Positions 32,883 to 44,384 of a DNA stretch of 64,000 nucleotides are shown in pieces (position 1 is the stretch's first letter; the number at the start of each line of letters is the position of its first letter). The DNA lies in assembly GCF_035046485.1 (NCBI RefSeq), contig NC_085137.1, forward strand, positions 481,424,252 through 481,488,251, given 5' to 3'. The notes under the pieces are model-generated. The model was given only the letters and a program-made list of their open reading frames with translations. It was not told the DNA's origin and did not search any database. The position numbers and the translations under genes are program-made. The stretch comes from Aedes albopictus (lineage: Eukaryota; Arthropoda; Insecta; Diptera; Culicidae).

Positions 32883-34433
32883 GGCTGATGCAAATTTAAT
32901 TTTGACTTTTAGTTTACCCCCTCCTCAAAAATGTTTGGATGGATTTTGCATTTTGAGGGGCAGATAAAAAAATATTTATCAAAACTTTGCGTCTTGCTCA
33001 AAATTCTTTAACAAATCCGATGAGTTTTTAATATTTTCTAAATTAAATACTTCATTATTTTTATCCCCCCCTCGACCAACCAAAGAGTGGTGGGACAAAC
33101 AGTGAAATAAATATTTGTATAGACTGTTTCAGAAATTAAAAATACACTTTGTTTATTCAATTAAATGAACTGTTCTAATGGTTTTTACCAACTTGTTTCA
33201 GAGCATAGCATATAGTACTCCATATTTTCATCTTTCCTTTCAATTGGGTTTTTAAATTAAGAAAAATGTATCGATTTTTTTGATTTTATACGAAAGAGCA
33301 CCTTTTTCTGAGCCACTATGATTTTTTTCAGATTTTTAGAACTTTATTTTGGTACCTAAAATCAATTTCAAAGAGATTTTTTGAAATCACCTTTTGACAG
33401 CTTGACAGCTGGGTAACTGTTTGACAGCTCCACCCAGTACAAAATGCGACGAGGGGTGATTCGACAAATCGCTTCCATACAAACTTCAAATTGATTTTTA
33501 AATAGCTTCCAGGGCACCAAAATTCATGAAAATTTGGATTTCGGCTCAGTTTCGCATGTAGATTCAGAATATGGAATTATCTCAACACCGTTAAAGAAGC
33601 CAATTGTCTTAATATTTTAAAGAACAGTCGAGTTCTCTAACAAATAACTTAATTTTTCAAATTTGCATTTGCACAAAGGTGTTATTTAATGATTTCTTTC
33701 AACATTATTTATCACTAAATACCAAAAATTATCTAAATTTTTATCACATTCGCTTTCTCAACAAGTTGTCTAAGGAATGCCTTGATCAAAATTTGGGAAA
33801 AATCGATAAAGGCATTTCCACAACATTTTTTCGGAGATCAAGTTTCTTATTTTTTATGGTTTTCTACGGAACATAAGAACTACCACACAGTTTCTTAGCT
33901 TTTCTGAACGCATTTAATCTAAACAAACTTATTTTTTTAGCTCATTCGATCCTTCAGATGGCAACGCTTGTCATACCATAAAAACAAATGCAGTAAGCAG
34001 TAATTAAAACTTTCGTTTTCTTAACGTTTGTTGCTACTGGTGTTGTTGAGAAATTTGAAACAAAAAAAATGTACTTAGAAGGCCCGTAATGGTGGTTCTT
34101 GATCAAATATTCCAGTACAAATTGCTCTTACCAATCGAAAAATATCTTTTATTATCGATACAGCCATTTTTATTGTGTTTGAAAATTAAATATTTTATCT
34201 GTGAGATTTTTTTCTTTTCTACTATGCTATATTTTTTGAGCACTTTGTGCAAATTTTAATCATCTAGTTTATAGAGCCCTATTTTTTAACATTTGTCAGA
34301 AAAAATCAACAAAATTGGTATTATTTGCTTCGTCAGCATGTTTACTATAATAGCTAGGGATATTATGTTCAAATTGAAATGCCAGTTAATCGTTAGTGTA
34401 TTTATAATTTCTGAAACAGTCTATAATGCCTTA
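32883..34433. mobile_element. MITE copy 2, split by a Tc1-like insertion
   Basis: Same internal order as 16799-17052: GGCTGATGCAAATTTAATTT, GAGGGGCAGATAAAAAAATA, AATCCGATGAGTTTTTAATA, CTCGACCAACCAAAGAGTGG, AGTGAAATAAATATTTGTA. It stops at 33117-33119 and its last bases (ATGCCTTAT against ACGGCCTTAT in copy 1) resume at 34426, after the inserted element. Confidence 0.75.
33120..34423. mobile_element. Tc1/mariner-type element nested in the MITE (1304 bp)
   Basis: Inverted ends TAGACTGTTTCAGAAATTA and its exact complement, flanked by TA (33118-33119 and 34424-34425). Comparison with the MITE at 16799-17052 shows the empty site. The interior is very AT-rich, and I find no intact or clearly recognisable transposase. 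Confidence 0.8.
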
Positions 34434-34890
34434 TTTTTTTTAAGAAATCAAATAAAAAGTGCTCATTATGTGTAGCATAACCAAACGTTAAAATACTGTA
34501 GAAGTTAGATTTTACACAGATAATGATTTCTTATAAACTTATTGAGTTTATCCTTCAATAACCCCACAAATTCTCTTTACGTATTCACCATACGTAAACT
34601 TTTCAGAAACTTTACATGTTTTAAAAGGAAAATCGTGTTGAGTACTGTTCCTTTTAATTTGTCCTTTGAATGTGTCTCGTACTTACAAGTATTCTAACAC
34701 GCTCAGGTTCATCATCATTCCATGTTTTGATATAAAATTTCAACCACTCTACACGGCTTCTTCATTTGTGTTTGTACTACTCCATGACTTTTTATTCGTG
34801 AACAATATGTGGGTTTTATGGTGTTATTCTGGACACTATCAAAGTTACATCGAAAAGATAATGTGTCTTTCGGCTACATGAAAAGTTTTT
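34434..34890. other. Intergenic, nothing recognised
   Basis: AT-rich; the frame of 71 codons at 34666 shows no motif. Confidence 0.4.
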
Positions 34891-35234
34891 TCAAACTCTA
34901 GTTTAATTTAAAAACACTTCATTAATACTTCACTTTTGCAAAAGAAAATAAAAAATGAATAACTCTTTTAAAGAAAAACTAGAAAGGACGAGCAAATTCC
35001 TTTTAATTCTACTACTGTGCTTATCTTCGGACAGATAGGCCTATTTTGTCTGTGACTTACAGACTTCTTCAGTGTCAAGTGCTCGACAGTCTGTCCGAAG
35101 ATAAGCACAGTAGTAGAATTAAAAGGAATTTGCTCGTCCTTTCTAGTTTTTCTTTAAAAGAGTTATTCATTTTTTATTTTCTTTTGCAAAAGTGAAGTAT
35201 TAATGAAGTGTTTTTAAATTAAACTAGAGTTTGA
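34891..35234. repeat. 344-bp near-perfect palindrome
   Basis: Arms of about 145 bp run from TCAAACTCTAGTTTAATTTA to its complement. They include TTTTCTTTTGCAAAAGTGAA, GGACGAGCAAATTCCTTTTA and ACTACTGTGCTTATCTTCGG in both directions, around a loop near 35030-35090 (GGCCTATTTTGTCTGTGACT). Arms look almost identical, so it is young or homogenised. Confidence 0.85.
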
Positions 35235-35359
35235 AGTAACAAGTTCTACTAAAAGCTCTAAAGTAATAGTAAAGTACATGAAAAGTGATAAACCACCCAA
35301 AAATTCAATTTTATTCGATCTACCAATTGCAATTTAGAACTAGGTACTAAAGTCTGAAA

Positions 35360-36215
35360 AACATAACGCTGGGGGAAGAACATTCCAGGTAGAAACCCCT
35401 GAAGGAATCCTGGGAGGATTTACTGTAGGAATTCTAAGAAGCATATCTAGAAGAATTCTGAAGGAATCTGAACTAAAAGCTTGGTAGGAATCCCTGAAAT
35501 AATCATAGAAGAAATCGCGAGATAAACTGCTGTATAAATCCTGAAGATCCTGATTCGTAGAACGAATTCCATTAGGATTCTCTGAATACGTTTTTCAAAG
35601 TGTTCGGAAAGTACTAAAATGAATCTATGATGTATTTCAGCGGAAATCTATGAAAAAATGCTGGTTAAAATTTCTGAAAGAATCCTTTCAGGGCTTTCTA
35701 AAATAACTTTGGCAGAAATCCCTGAAGTTATTCCTGAAGGAATTCCGTGAAGAATACCTGATGGAATCCTTAGAGAGATCTAAGCACAGGACAGTCATGC
35801 CGGCCAGAAGCTAAGCAGGTATTCCTGCAAAAACCATAGAAGATGTCTCTATGATTTAGGATTGCCTGAAAAAAAATCTTGGAAGAAATATATTTTTTTC
35901 ATATTTTTTACGGGAGGAATCCCTTAAGGAATCACAGCAGGAATCCTGAAAGGAATCTCTAAAGGAATTCCAGCACAAATCTCTAAAGGAATGCAGAAAA
36001 GAATAACTAAAAGAATCCTTTTAGGATTTCCCAAAGTAGCCCCTGCAAAAATCCCTGAAGAGAACTTCGGAGCAATCCGTACAGCAATCTCCGAAGCAAT
36101 ATCTGAAGGAATCCTTGGAATAAATCTGTGAAGATCCTCGAAGGAATGCCTGAAGAAATCCTGAGAAGAATTCCTGAAGGTATGTCGAAAAAAAAACCTC
36201 AGTTCATCTAATCCC
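35360..36215. repeat. Degenerate GGAATCCCTGAAGG-type array
   Basis: Irregular units such as GAAGGAATCCT and AAGGAATTCC continue for about 800 bp. Same class as 60600-64000, here G/A-rich on the plus strand. The 97-codon minus frame in it is a repeat artefact. Confidence 0.7.
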
Positions 36216-36339
36216 ATCTTAATTCCTCACCCTACTCTCTAGCCTCTACCTTACTGTCTTCTTTGCCCTCTATTCCAACCTACCCTATCCATCTACCCTA
36301 TCCTTTACCATAATCACTGCCGTATCCTTTACCGTACTG

Positions 36340-38069
36340 GCATTCCGTGGCTGCCATCTTATGTAGTCTGCCATCTTGAATTTCAAAATGGCGTTAAATA
36401 TCGATTTTTGACTTCTACTTATCAAGCCCGATCGATTGATACCCACATTGTATGGTATTATAGCTCAAACTACCATTCCATGGCCGTCATCTTGGATATG
36501 GTCCGCCATCTTGGATTTTGAAATAGGGTCAAATATCGATTTTTTACTTCTACTCAACAAGCCCGATCGATTGATACCCATATTGCATGGTGTCATAGCT
36601 CATTCCGTGGCCGCCATCTTGAATATGGTCCGCCATCTTGGATTTCAAAATGGCGTTTAATATCGATTTTTGACTTCTACTTATCAAGCCCGATCGATAG
36701 ATACTCATATTGCATGGTATTATAGATCAAACTACTGATTAACAACTCTGCCGAAGAAATGAACTTTAAATTATTAACCATTGTCAAGATTCCAGGGAAA
36801 TCTTTTGTTTTCCGCATTGAAAATGAAGCTCTTAGATCGTGACAATATGTATTCTTTGCAGCATCGTTTACGCCACCTAGTGAACCAGTCACGAACTATA
36901 TTGTCCACTATGAGCAAGGTATGGGTGGGGAGAACATCTTCTCTGAAGAAAGCATTCTAAAATGTTGCGTTATTTTGGAGATATTGACATCAAAAGGACT
37001 GTCCTATTTATAGGACGCATTTTAAATCACTCAAAGGGGGTTTTCCCTCTTTCAAAATTTAAAGTTAAAATAAATAATAATAATAATAATAATAATTTAT
37101 AGGACGCTGGGCGTTCGGGCTTCGGGGCATCTGTCCTATAAATAGGACGCTGGGCGGATATGGGTTAAACTCTTAAAAGAAAGTCACAATCTTGAATTTT
37201 GAGCCATCATTTTGGATTTAAGTTCGCCATCTTGGAAATTCATGTCGTCATTTTTGGACTCAAGACTTCTTCCCAATAACTGATATAACCATATTGAATG
37301 GTTTTAGAGCCTAAAAGTCCATCAACCTGTCGCCATCTTGTGGCCGACATTGAAGGACTCCGGACATATACTCATACACCCAATATACCTATGTTTCATT
37401 ATTTTAGAGCCTAAATCTCCATTGAACAGCCACCATCTTGAATTTCGAGACGCCATCTTAGATGTTATGGTTGCATTTTTGAACTTCGGTCATTTTCCTC
37501 ATACCAAATATACCCAAATTGCATGGTTTTAGAGCATAAACACCATTACACAGCTACCGTCTTGGATATGGAGCCGCCATTTTGGATTTTAGACGGCCAT
37601 CTTGAATTTTAGATAGCCATGTTGGATGTTCTGGTCGCCTTTTGGAGTCCAGACTTCTTACACATACCAATGAGACCTATATTGCATAATTTTAGAGCCT
37701 AAAACTCTGTTAAACAGACGACATCTGGAATTTGCAGCCGCCTTCTTGAATATTAGGCTACCATCTTGAATTTTGGGTCGGCGCCGTGGAATTTGTGGTC
37801 TCCAGTGTTGATTTCTGCAAAATTCAAAATTCAAATTCAAAATTCGCCAACTATACTAAAGGTTACAAAAATCGCTGCAGTTTGATGTGTTGCACGATAG
37901 GGCTTGGTTCACTTTTATTTACGGCCAGTTCTACCGGATCACTGAAATTACTCCGCTGTTCTACCGGATCACTGAAATTTAACGCTTTGACCGATCCGGA
38001 CCATTTTCGTTTTTTGAGTTAACATAAAGCCTTTCAGTACACTTTGGTGTACGAAAAAGGGAAAAAGTA
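36340..38069 (-). repeat. Long composite repeat family, copy 2 (minus)
   Basis: The outer end on the minus strand is CCTTTTTCGTACACCAAAGT near 38069-38030, matching the start of copies 1 and 3. Inward, only a short remnant of the GATCCGGTAGAAC zone (37930-37990) is left. Most of the length is the third zone: CCATCTTGGATATGG, GAGCCTAAAACTC and TACCCATATTGCATGG words in many diverged copies. Confidence 0.75.
37000..37170. repeat. AAT microsatellite and repeated TCCTATAAATAGGAC words
   Basis: A run of about ten AAT units at 37070-37097 is flanked by TCCTATTTATAGGACGC (about 37003) and TCCTATAAATAGGACGCTGG (about 37133). The intervening TTTATAGGACGCTGGGCG (about 37098) is a third partial copy, so the microsatellite sits inside a small duplicated unit. 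Confidence 0.7.
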
Positions 38070-39139
38070 AACGCGCAAAAAGTAAACAGTGCCCAGTAAA
38101 TCTCTCTATTTTTCCGGTTTATCCTTCGTTCGACGACTTCGGAAATTCAGCAAGTGGTGTGAACTAGTGAACATTCGATATGGTTTGGAGGGCATCCTTA
38201 GCCTATTGAATGCAGCAGCCAAAGACAAAAATAGAAAACCAGCTAAATATGATTATCTGGTGAGCAGGGATGGGACATGTCATAAAAATGTCTTTTCATT
38301 ATTTGCTAATTTCACTGCACTTAGTCGAAAATGTTAATCGATAACATCATCGATTATCCATAACTAATCAGCGTTATGGACTGGTGATCCGTACAAACAG
38401 AAATTTACACTGAAAGTAGTGGAAATAGAAAAATGTCATGACAGTTTTTCCATGTAACTCCGCGACTTTTTCCATCCCTGCTGATGAGTTGGATCATTGT
38501 TCTTCTCTTTTTTATATTTGAACGTGACATATCTTCACTAACAAGAGGCCAACTAAAAAGTACTGCTTGCTCATAGAAAAAAAAGGGTGATGCATAGGTC
38601 CCAAAATCATAGAAATGAACTCTGATATCACAAATTGCTGGAAACGTGATTTTGATTCAATTGGAAAGGCTTATTACAGATTAAATTCATATATGTTCTT
38701 TAATGGCTGTAGGACAGAAGGTCTTAGGGTTCAATTCACCGTAACGCAACACAAAAAGGTGATCTACCTACGCTTTAGGCTTCGTTAAAGAACGAGTATC
38801 TTTTAAACCCCCTCAACCATTTATCCATCAGCACGGGTCGCCTGACACCTTGGGTTGGAATTCCCTCTTTAGTGGACTTTTACCCCCGGAACAACTCCGT
38901 CGTGCCGGCAACTACACGGCTGATACGCAGAAGGAAGGGGGAGGGGGTTAGTTGTTTCAAGCCCCTGGACTACTGTCCCAGCTGACCCATGGCTGAAACT
39001 ATTCGAATTATTAATAAATTTTCGAAAGTTTGCCTGAAGACATTTTAAAATACCATTATTTTTCTTTTGAAAAAAAAACCGCCTCCAATTTAAAACAACT
39101 AGTATAATAAAGCACAATAAATAATTATTATATATTATA
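38070..39139. other. Interval without recognised gene; possible retroelement scrap
   Basis: The block near 38825-38960 (GGGTCGCCTGACACCTTGGG, TCCGTCGTGCCGGCAACTAC, GGAAGGGGGAGGGGG) is GC-richer than its surroundings and may be a non-LTR UTR piece. No gene is supported; the 82-codon frames have no motif. Confidence 0.4.
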
Positions 39140-39995
39140 GGGGTATTAGGGGCATAATGGACACCCTAAGCAAATGAGTATGTTAGGCCTGTATAACAGA
39201 CAAAAACTTAACATATTATCAGTTGGCTTACTACTTTAATTTGTTTCCTACGTATTTCAATCATTTACAGCTGGTGGAATGTCATGATTGTGAAGAAATA
39301 ATGAATTGAAAACCGTGTGTTTTTTGGGGCTGGCAGCAAAGGTACGGGGCGAAATGGACACCCATCGGGGCATAATGGACACCCCTGCATATTTTTTGCT
39401 GTATCTTTGAGAATATCGACCAGTTAAGTAATTTGCCAACGGAGATTAATACCACAGATATAATACTCCATCTTAGGCGAGTTTACATAACTTAAAAGTT
39501 AATTAAACAAATTTTGGGCTAAAAAAATCGGATTGAATTTTTTCTAACCCTCTAAAACGCCTAACAGTATGCAACGCGTGTACATCCATTCATAATTGCC
39601 AGTGTTCGTTTCGCCCCGAATAGACTACAACATTGAAATTGCTATTTTCAGTGTGTTCTGATCAAAAATATAATACTTCATCCATTACTAAATCTACGTA
39701 TATATGTAGATAAGCTTAAAATTCACTTGTTTGTATGGTGGACACACTCAATCACTCGTAATACTTTATTTACTGCTGCTTCGAAATTATAAGAAATCCA
39801 CCATATGAAAAACATACTTCAATTTCAATGATATTTTGGTTATTTTAAAGGAATATAAATGGTATTTTCGAAAAATAGAACAATGGCTTGATCCTTTACA
39901 CTTATGCATTGAAAGTTTTACATAAAAGTCAACGGTTTCGGCAAAAACAGGGGTGTCCATTTCGCCCCGGGTGTCCATTATGCCCCTAATCCCCC
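39140..39995. mobile_element. TA-flanked element with GGGGCATAATGGACACCC ends (856 bp)
   Basis: Left GGGGTATTAGGGGCATAATG; right, complemented, GGGGGATTAGGGGCATAATG; TA at 39138-39139 and 39996-39997. GGGGCGAAATGGACACCC and GGGGCATAATGGACACCCC are repeated inside (about 39347-39388), and the right end carries GGGTGTCCATTTCGCCCC. No transposase. Confidence 0.8.
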
Positions 39996-39997
39996 TA

Positions 39998-40797
39998 TTA
40001 TATTAATAATAATAAACTCATATGGGAGCGTCCATAAATGACGTAGCATATCTATTAAATTTGATTTGGTAAAGCGAAATATTTTGCATGAGTCATTAAT
40101 TTAGATGTTAATGGACCAATTTATCCTTTGATTGCATAAAAAATATATTTTTATGCTTAATGGCTTGCAGTCAAAAAAGCCCAAAATCGCATATTTTGCC
40201 CTATAAATTGAGGTATAGCTCAAAATTGTGACGTGCTGGAGCAAATCTGATTCAGATTCAGCGGCCCAAAATCTGTCAGAGATACATAGGTTTGCTCTTG
40301 AGACAAAAAATGTTACGCTGTGTAATAGGTGCATTATTAATACTTATCATAAAAGTCCACGTGAATATATGACGGACCCCCACACACCCCCTTCATGAAC
40401 AAGCGTGGTTTTTTTTTCCGAGCCCCCTTTTCCCTTATTTGCTGCAATATTCTTATTTTCTGCGAGTTTAAACCGAGTGAAAATTCACGAAAACATTAGT
40501 TCTGAATTTAAACTTAACGGTTATTTTAATTCAAATATTATTTTTTTTTTATTAGCTTTATCATATAAGTTTTGAAACGATTGACGTAGACATTTTTTTA
40601 CTATTTGGTCAACTGAAGTTCATAAGAAATGTTCTGTATCGAATATCCCAAACACAATCTTGGTATTCATACATAGGTATTCAGAATAGTATGGCATCCA
40701 CATCGAGCCCTCGCCAACGGAAATTTCCATTACTCACGCCGGTAGCTCACCCGCTCAAACAATGCTTCCATTTAGACGAAAGCATTCCATGTCCAGG
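39998..40797. other. Interval upstream of gene D with a weak inverted repeat
   Basis: GGGAGCGTCCATAAATGACG (about 40025) and the complement of GTGAATATATGACGGACCCC (about 40361) form an imperfect inverted pair about 360 bp across, a possible MITE. The rest is AT-rich with no gene. Confidence 0.45.
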
Positions 40798-40835
40798 TAT
40801 AAAAGCTTCACCGCCATCCTAATTCAATCATCAGT
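40798..40835 (+). promoter_or_regulatory. Core promoter of gene D
   Basis: TATAAAAG at 40798-40805 and TCAGT at 40831-40835, 33 bp apart, then a leader of about 50 bp to the ATG at 40882. TCAGT is the arthropod initiator. Confidence 0.75.
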
Positions 40836-40881
40836 TAGTTTCAAAGCGTTGGTGTTCTATCCTCGTTGCACCTTAGCCATC

Positions 40882-41822
40882 ATGAAGTTTTTCCTCGTTC
40901 TTGTAGGGGCTGTCTGCCTTGCAGGCTCCATCCACGCCCAGTCTACCCTTGGCACTACCGTGACTAATGCCATCAACACTTCCAAGGCCAGTGTGAACAC
41001 AGCGATTCAGCAACTGAACAGCACCATCAACGCTGCCGATCAATCCGTTGCGACAGCATACACCCAATTCACCCAGTCCTTGGCAGCCTTGTACCAGACG
41101 TACTACACCCGTTTCCAGAACTACACCACGATCGATTTGAGCACTCTCAGCCAAACCATCCAGAATTTGCCAACCATGATGAGCCCACCTCAGCCAATCC
41201 AAGACTGGAGCACCAATCAGATCTTCACCGATGTCCAAAGCAGTGTTCAGCAGGTCGAAACTACCCTCAACGCAGCTGTCCAGACTATGACCAACTCCTG
41301 TGCGCCACCCTGCGCCAACGCTGCCAAGGTTGCCACCTGCACAACCAAGTGGGGCCCTAAGCTGTCGACTGCCCCGATCACCATTGACCGCATCACCGAC
41401 TGCGTCACCGCCGAATTGGTTCGCTTCTCTGACATCGGATCCAACATGGCTTCCATGTACACCAACCTGCTCACCAGTGCTTCGAACTACCTCAAGGTTG
41501 TGGACGTTTGCGACACTCCGGCTGCCGATGTCCTGAACAACCCATCCCCGATGTACGGATCTCCGTCTATCCAGTGTCTGAATACTGTAAGTTTATTGTA
41601 CGTTGGAAGGTCTTTTCATCATCTAACTACCTGTATTATTCTACCCAACAGTACCTCCAGAGAATCAGCTACATGCCGGTCAACTCCTACGTAGTCGACA
41701 GCATGCGTTATCCCCAGACGTACCTGATCCAATTCCGTGTGCAGCGTTGCGCCAAGCTGGTTGAGCTGGATGTCAAGGACCGTGTCGCCAAGGTGCTGGA
41801 AAGTTTCCAGAGCTGCCTGTAA
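40882..41822 (+). CDS. Secreted multi-cysteine protein, gene D (subfamily 2)
   Basis: Function unknown. Exon 1 is 40882-41586, exon 2 is 41652-41822, with a 65-bp GTAAGT...CAACAG intron; product 291 residues. I start at MKFFLVLVGAVCLAGSIHAQ, a clear signal peptide, not at the in-frame ATG 40 codons earlier, which lies before the TATA box. The chain is rich in Thr, Ser, Asn and Gln, with NSTI and NYTT sites, then SCAPPCANAAKVATC. Cysteines at 153, 174, 210 and 232, then two in exon 2 (RC and SCL), copy the spacing of subfamily 1 (20, 35 and 21 residues between); C140 and C144 are extra. The phase-0 intron follows QCLNT, before YLQR. Gene E is a close paralogue. Confidence 0.9.
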
Positions 41823-41950
41823 ATTGGTGGACGGATGCCAGAGTTATCACGAAGACTTGAACCATGGTAACGTTGCTGCAAGATGACTAACGATGTTCGA
41901 AATTTGGTGATCTGTTTAAGACACAACCTTGTGCTACATCTTGAATGGCA

Positions 41951-41956
41951 AATAAA
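41951..41956 (+). terminator. Poly(A) signal of gene D
   Basis: AATAAA in GGCAAATAAACAC, 129 bp after the stop codon. Confidence 0.75.
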
Positions 41957-41984
41957 CACATTATTTTATTATTATAAACGTATT

Positions 41985-42195
41985 ATTTTATCTAGTAAGG
42001 TCTGGCTTTCTCTGTCTAGGGAACCCAAATGATTAAATTGGCATTGTCCGACGTTTCGGCCTATTTTTTGGCCTTTTTCAAATGAAAATCTGCCTATCGC
42101 TTTTCCCTTAAAAAAGACCAAATAAATTGGGTCGAAACGTCGGGCAATGCCAATATAATCGTTAGGATTCTCTAGACTGAGAATGCCAGAATACA
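41985..42195. repeat. Imperfect inverted repeat with GAAACGTCGG words
   Basis: GGCATTGTCCGACGTTTCGG (about 42041) and GGTCGAAACGTCGGGCAATG (about 42130) are inverted, and the pairing extends outward to TCTGTCTAGGGAACCC and its diverged complement. The GAAACGT(C/T)GGG word is also at the core of the palindrome at 57331-57767. No CTGATGA box is kept here. Confidence 0.65.
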
Positions 42196-42740
42196 TTATG
42201 TTCAGTCGAAAATTTCCAGCACATCATTTGATAATACATATTTCTGATAGTGGTAGTTCGGACATTCCGAATGTCAAGTCCGTGTTAGCAGGACTGTGAT
42301 AATGGCAAAAGTCTCAGATCATCCGAGTAGAGACCCTCCCAAGAATCGTATTATGTAGTTCACATTTATTCTATTACATGGCACAAATTTCCCAAATGGA
42401 GGATAACGTGCCTCTGGCACCGGCCTTCTGATCATACTATCAAAATTGGAAGTCAAAACTTCGGCGAAGTTTGGCGTCGGCATTGTAATTTGGGATTCGC
42501 CGAGGCATAAGAATTGCCTGTGTCGGCGACGCTTCAACTAAAATGCCGACGTTTTTACTTCGGCGAACTTTTGTTGGGGATATTTGATTTCACATATCGA
42601 CTTCGGTCTAAAATATATCAATATGTACATAATTGTTTATCACGAAGCGCCGACACGGGAAAATCAGCTCATCTATTGCATTCAATTATCTCTTTCCGCG
42701 TCATGATCCGAGTCCTTAGTCTCATTTCGTAGGACCACTG
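42196..42740. other. Intergenic with a small hairpin
   Basis: ACTTCGGCGAAG...GGCGTCGGCATTGTAA (about 42457) and AAATGCCGACGTTTTTACTTCGGCGAA (in parts, about 42541) form an inverted pair of about 110 bp. No gene. Confidence 0.45.
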
Positions 42741-42743
42741 GGA

Positions 42744-42870
42744 CTGGCAATGAGGGGAGAGTCACCGATGAGGAACTAGCGGAGATTGCCAAATTCTTTA
42801 GCATAGGTGAGGCCTCAGGTCCAAACGGAATTCCGAACCTGGTACTATTGCCAAATGATGGCCATGATTC
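42744..42870 (+). pseudogene. Short non-LTR reverse transcriptase scrap
   Basis: One frame reads RVTDEELAEIAKFFSIGEAS then GPNGIPNLVL, the EEL..IAK and GPDGIPN motif before RT block 1 in LOA/R1/Jockey-type elements. Only about 40 codons remain. Confidence 0.6.
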
Positions 42871-42899
42871 GACTATCATCATCAACAGCAATAATCATC

Positions 42900-43528
42900 A
42901 AATCTCGTGTTTTTAGAATATAGTGTCAGAAAAGGGAGGTTGTAGGAACGTTTCAGGGGTCCCGAGAGGTTTCAGTGGAGTACAAGGATATCTCAGAAGC
43001 ATTTCAAGAGGGCTTAAAGGGTCCTATCAAAGAGCTTCAGAGAGTGTCAGGGGTGGAAATTGCGTGAGATTATGGGGACATTGATTTTCTGAGCAGGTTT
43101 CTGGAACGTTTTCGGTGGTTTGACGGGGGTTTTGAAGGTATTGCAGTGAGTTTCAGTAAATTTTTGACGGGTTTGAAGGCATTACGGAAACTCTTTCGAT
43201 GGCTTTGTAGGGTTTCAGGAGCGTTACATGGGGTCCGAGAGGGCTAGGGTGGTGCTAATTGCAAAAAAATCTCTCCGGGATACGATTTCACAAGTGGAAA
43301 GTGATCTACTAGTAGAAATAAGTGAGCTGTACAAAAATGAGCGATTTCGGTTGATATTTAGGGGTGGCGCAAAGGGTTCAAGTGAAATTTTTGCTAGAAT
43401 AAACCTTAAAAAAACATTTCAAATTTGATTTAATTATCTCAGGTGCGTTACATGGGGTTCGAGGGGATTTTAGGGGCATCTTGGAAGCATTTCAGGAAAT
43501 TCCAGAGGAAACTTTTTGAAATGCAACT
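42900..43528 (+). repeat. GTTTCAGGGG-type degenerate array, plus orientation
   Basis: Units such as GTTTCAGTGGAGTACAAGG, TTTCAAGAGGGCTTAAAGGG and GTTTCAGGAGCGTTACATGG. This flanks the 5.4-kb transposon; the other flank (48970-49230) is the same class in reverse. Confidence 0.65.
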
Positions 43529-44129
43529 GAGCGATTCCAAGCAACAGCATCAAAATTTAGGACTTTTTTTAATTCATGATTTTCTATTGAGCTGAAACTT
43601 TGCACAGTTTTTCAGTTCCATCTAAATCACCATTTTTCGATATCATATCTTCATGTTGAGTCACGACTAACTTTTCAAAAGGGTGTATATGAAAATGGTT
43701 GAAAAATATTCAAAAAGCTGCACAGCAAAAACGGTTCGTTCGATTGTTATGATTTTTTCAGCAAAGTTAGATAACTAAATGGTGATTACTAAAAAAATAT
43801 ACACTGTAAAAAAAATATTTTTTTTGCATTAAAAAATATAATTTTTGTCACAAAAACTTAAATATCTCAAAACCCTATCTTTTTACCAACGTCATTTTTT
43901 TAGGGAAAATGGTCCGTTATATTAGCTATCTACCATAAAAATTTGGTGATGGTAAACTAATAAACAAAAAAGTTATGACATTTCAAACATTTCACATTTT
44001 TTTACATTTAGTAGAAAAAAATTTTTTTACCGTGTAAATTATTTCGAGAATCACAGTTTGGTGCTGTTTTTTTTGTTAAGGGTCTTGCGGGAGTTAAACA
44101 AGTTGTTTTTACGATATTCAATATTTGTG

Positions 44130-44250
44130 TATTCATTTGTATTATGTATATTATATGTATAAATATTATATGTATTTATATTATATGTATATACATGTAA
44201 TATATATACATATAATATATATACATATAATATTTATACATATAAATGAA
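44130..44250. repeat. AT microsatellite
   Basis: Repeats of ATATGTATATAC and ATATAATAT over about 120 bp inside the 5.4-kb transposon, near its left arm. Confidence 0.8.
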
Positions 44251-44384
44251 TTCTCAAATTACACAACAATAATCATAGATTTGACACAATAAAGGTAAGA
44301 GAGGGCTAAGAGTTTTGGGTTTGGACTTTATTATGGGTTATGAGATCATGAAAACAGTTTTACTTATTTTTTATTTGATTTTAT

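Noticed and set aside
40762..40881. Upstream ATG of gene D giving a longer N-terminus
   Set aside because: It lies before the TATA box at 40798, and the next ATG begins a textbook signal peptide also used by gene E.
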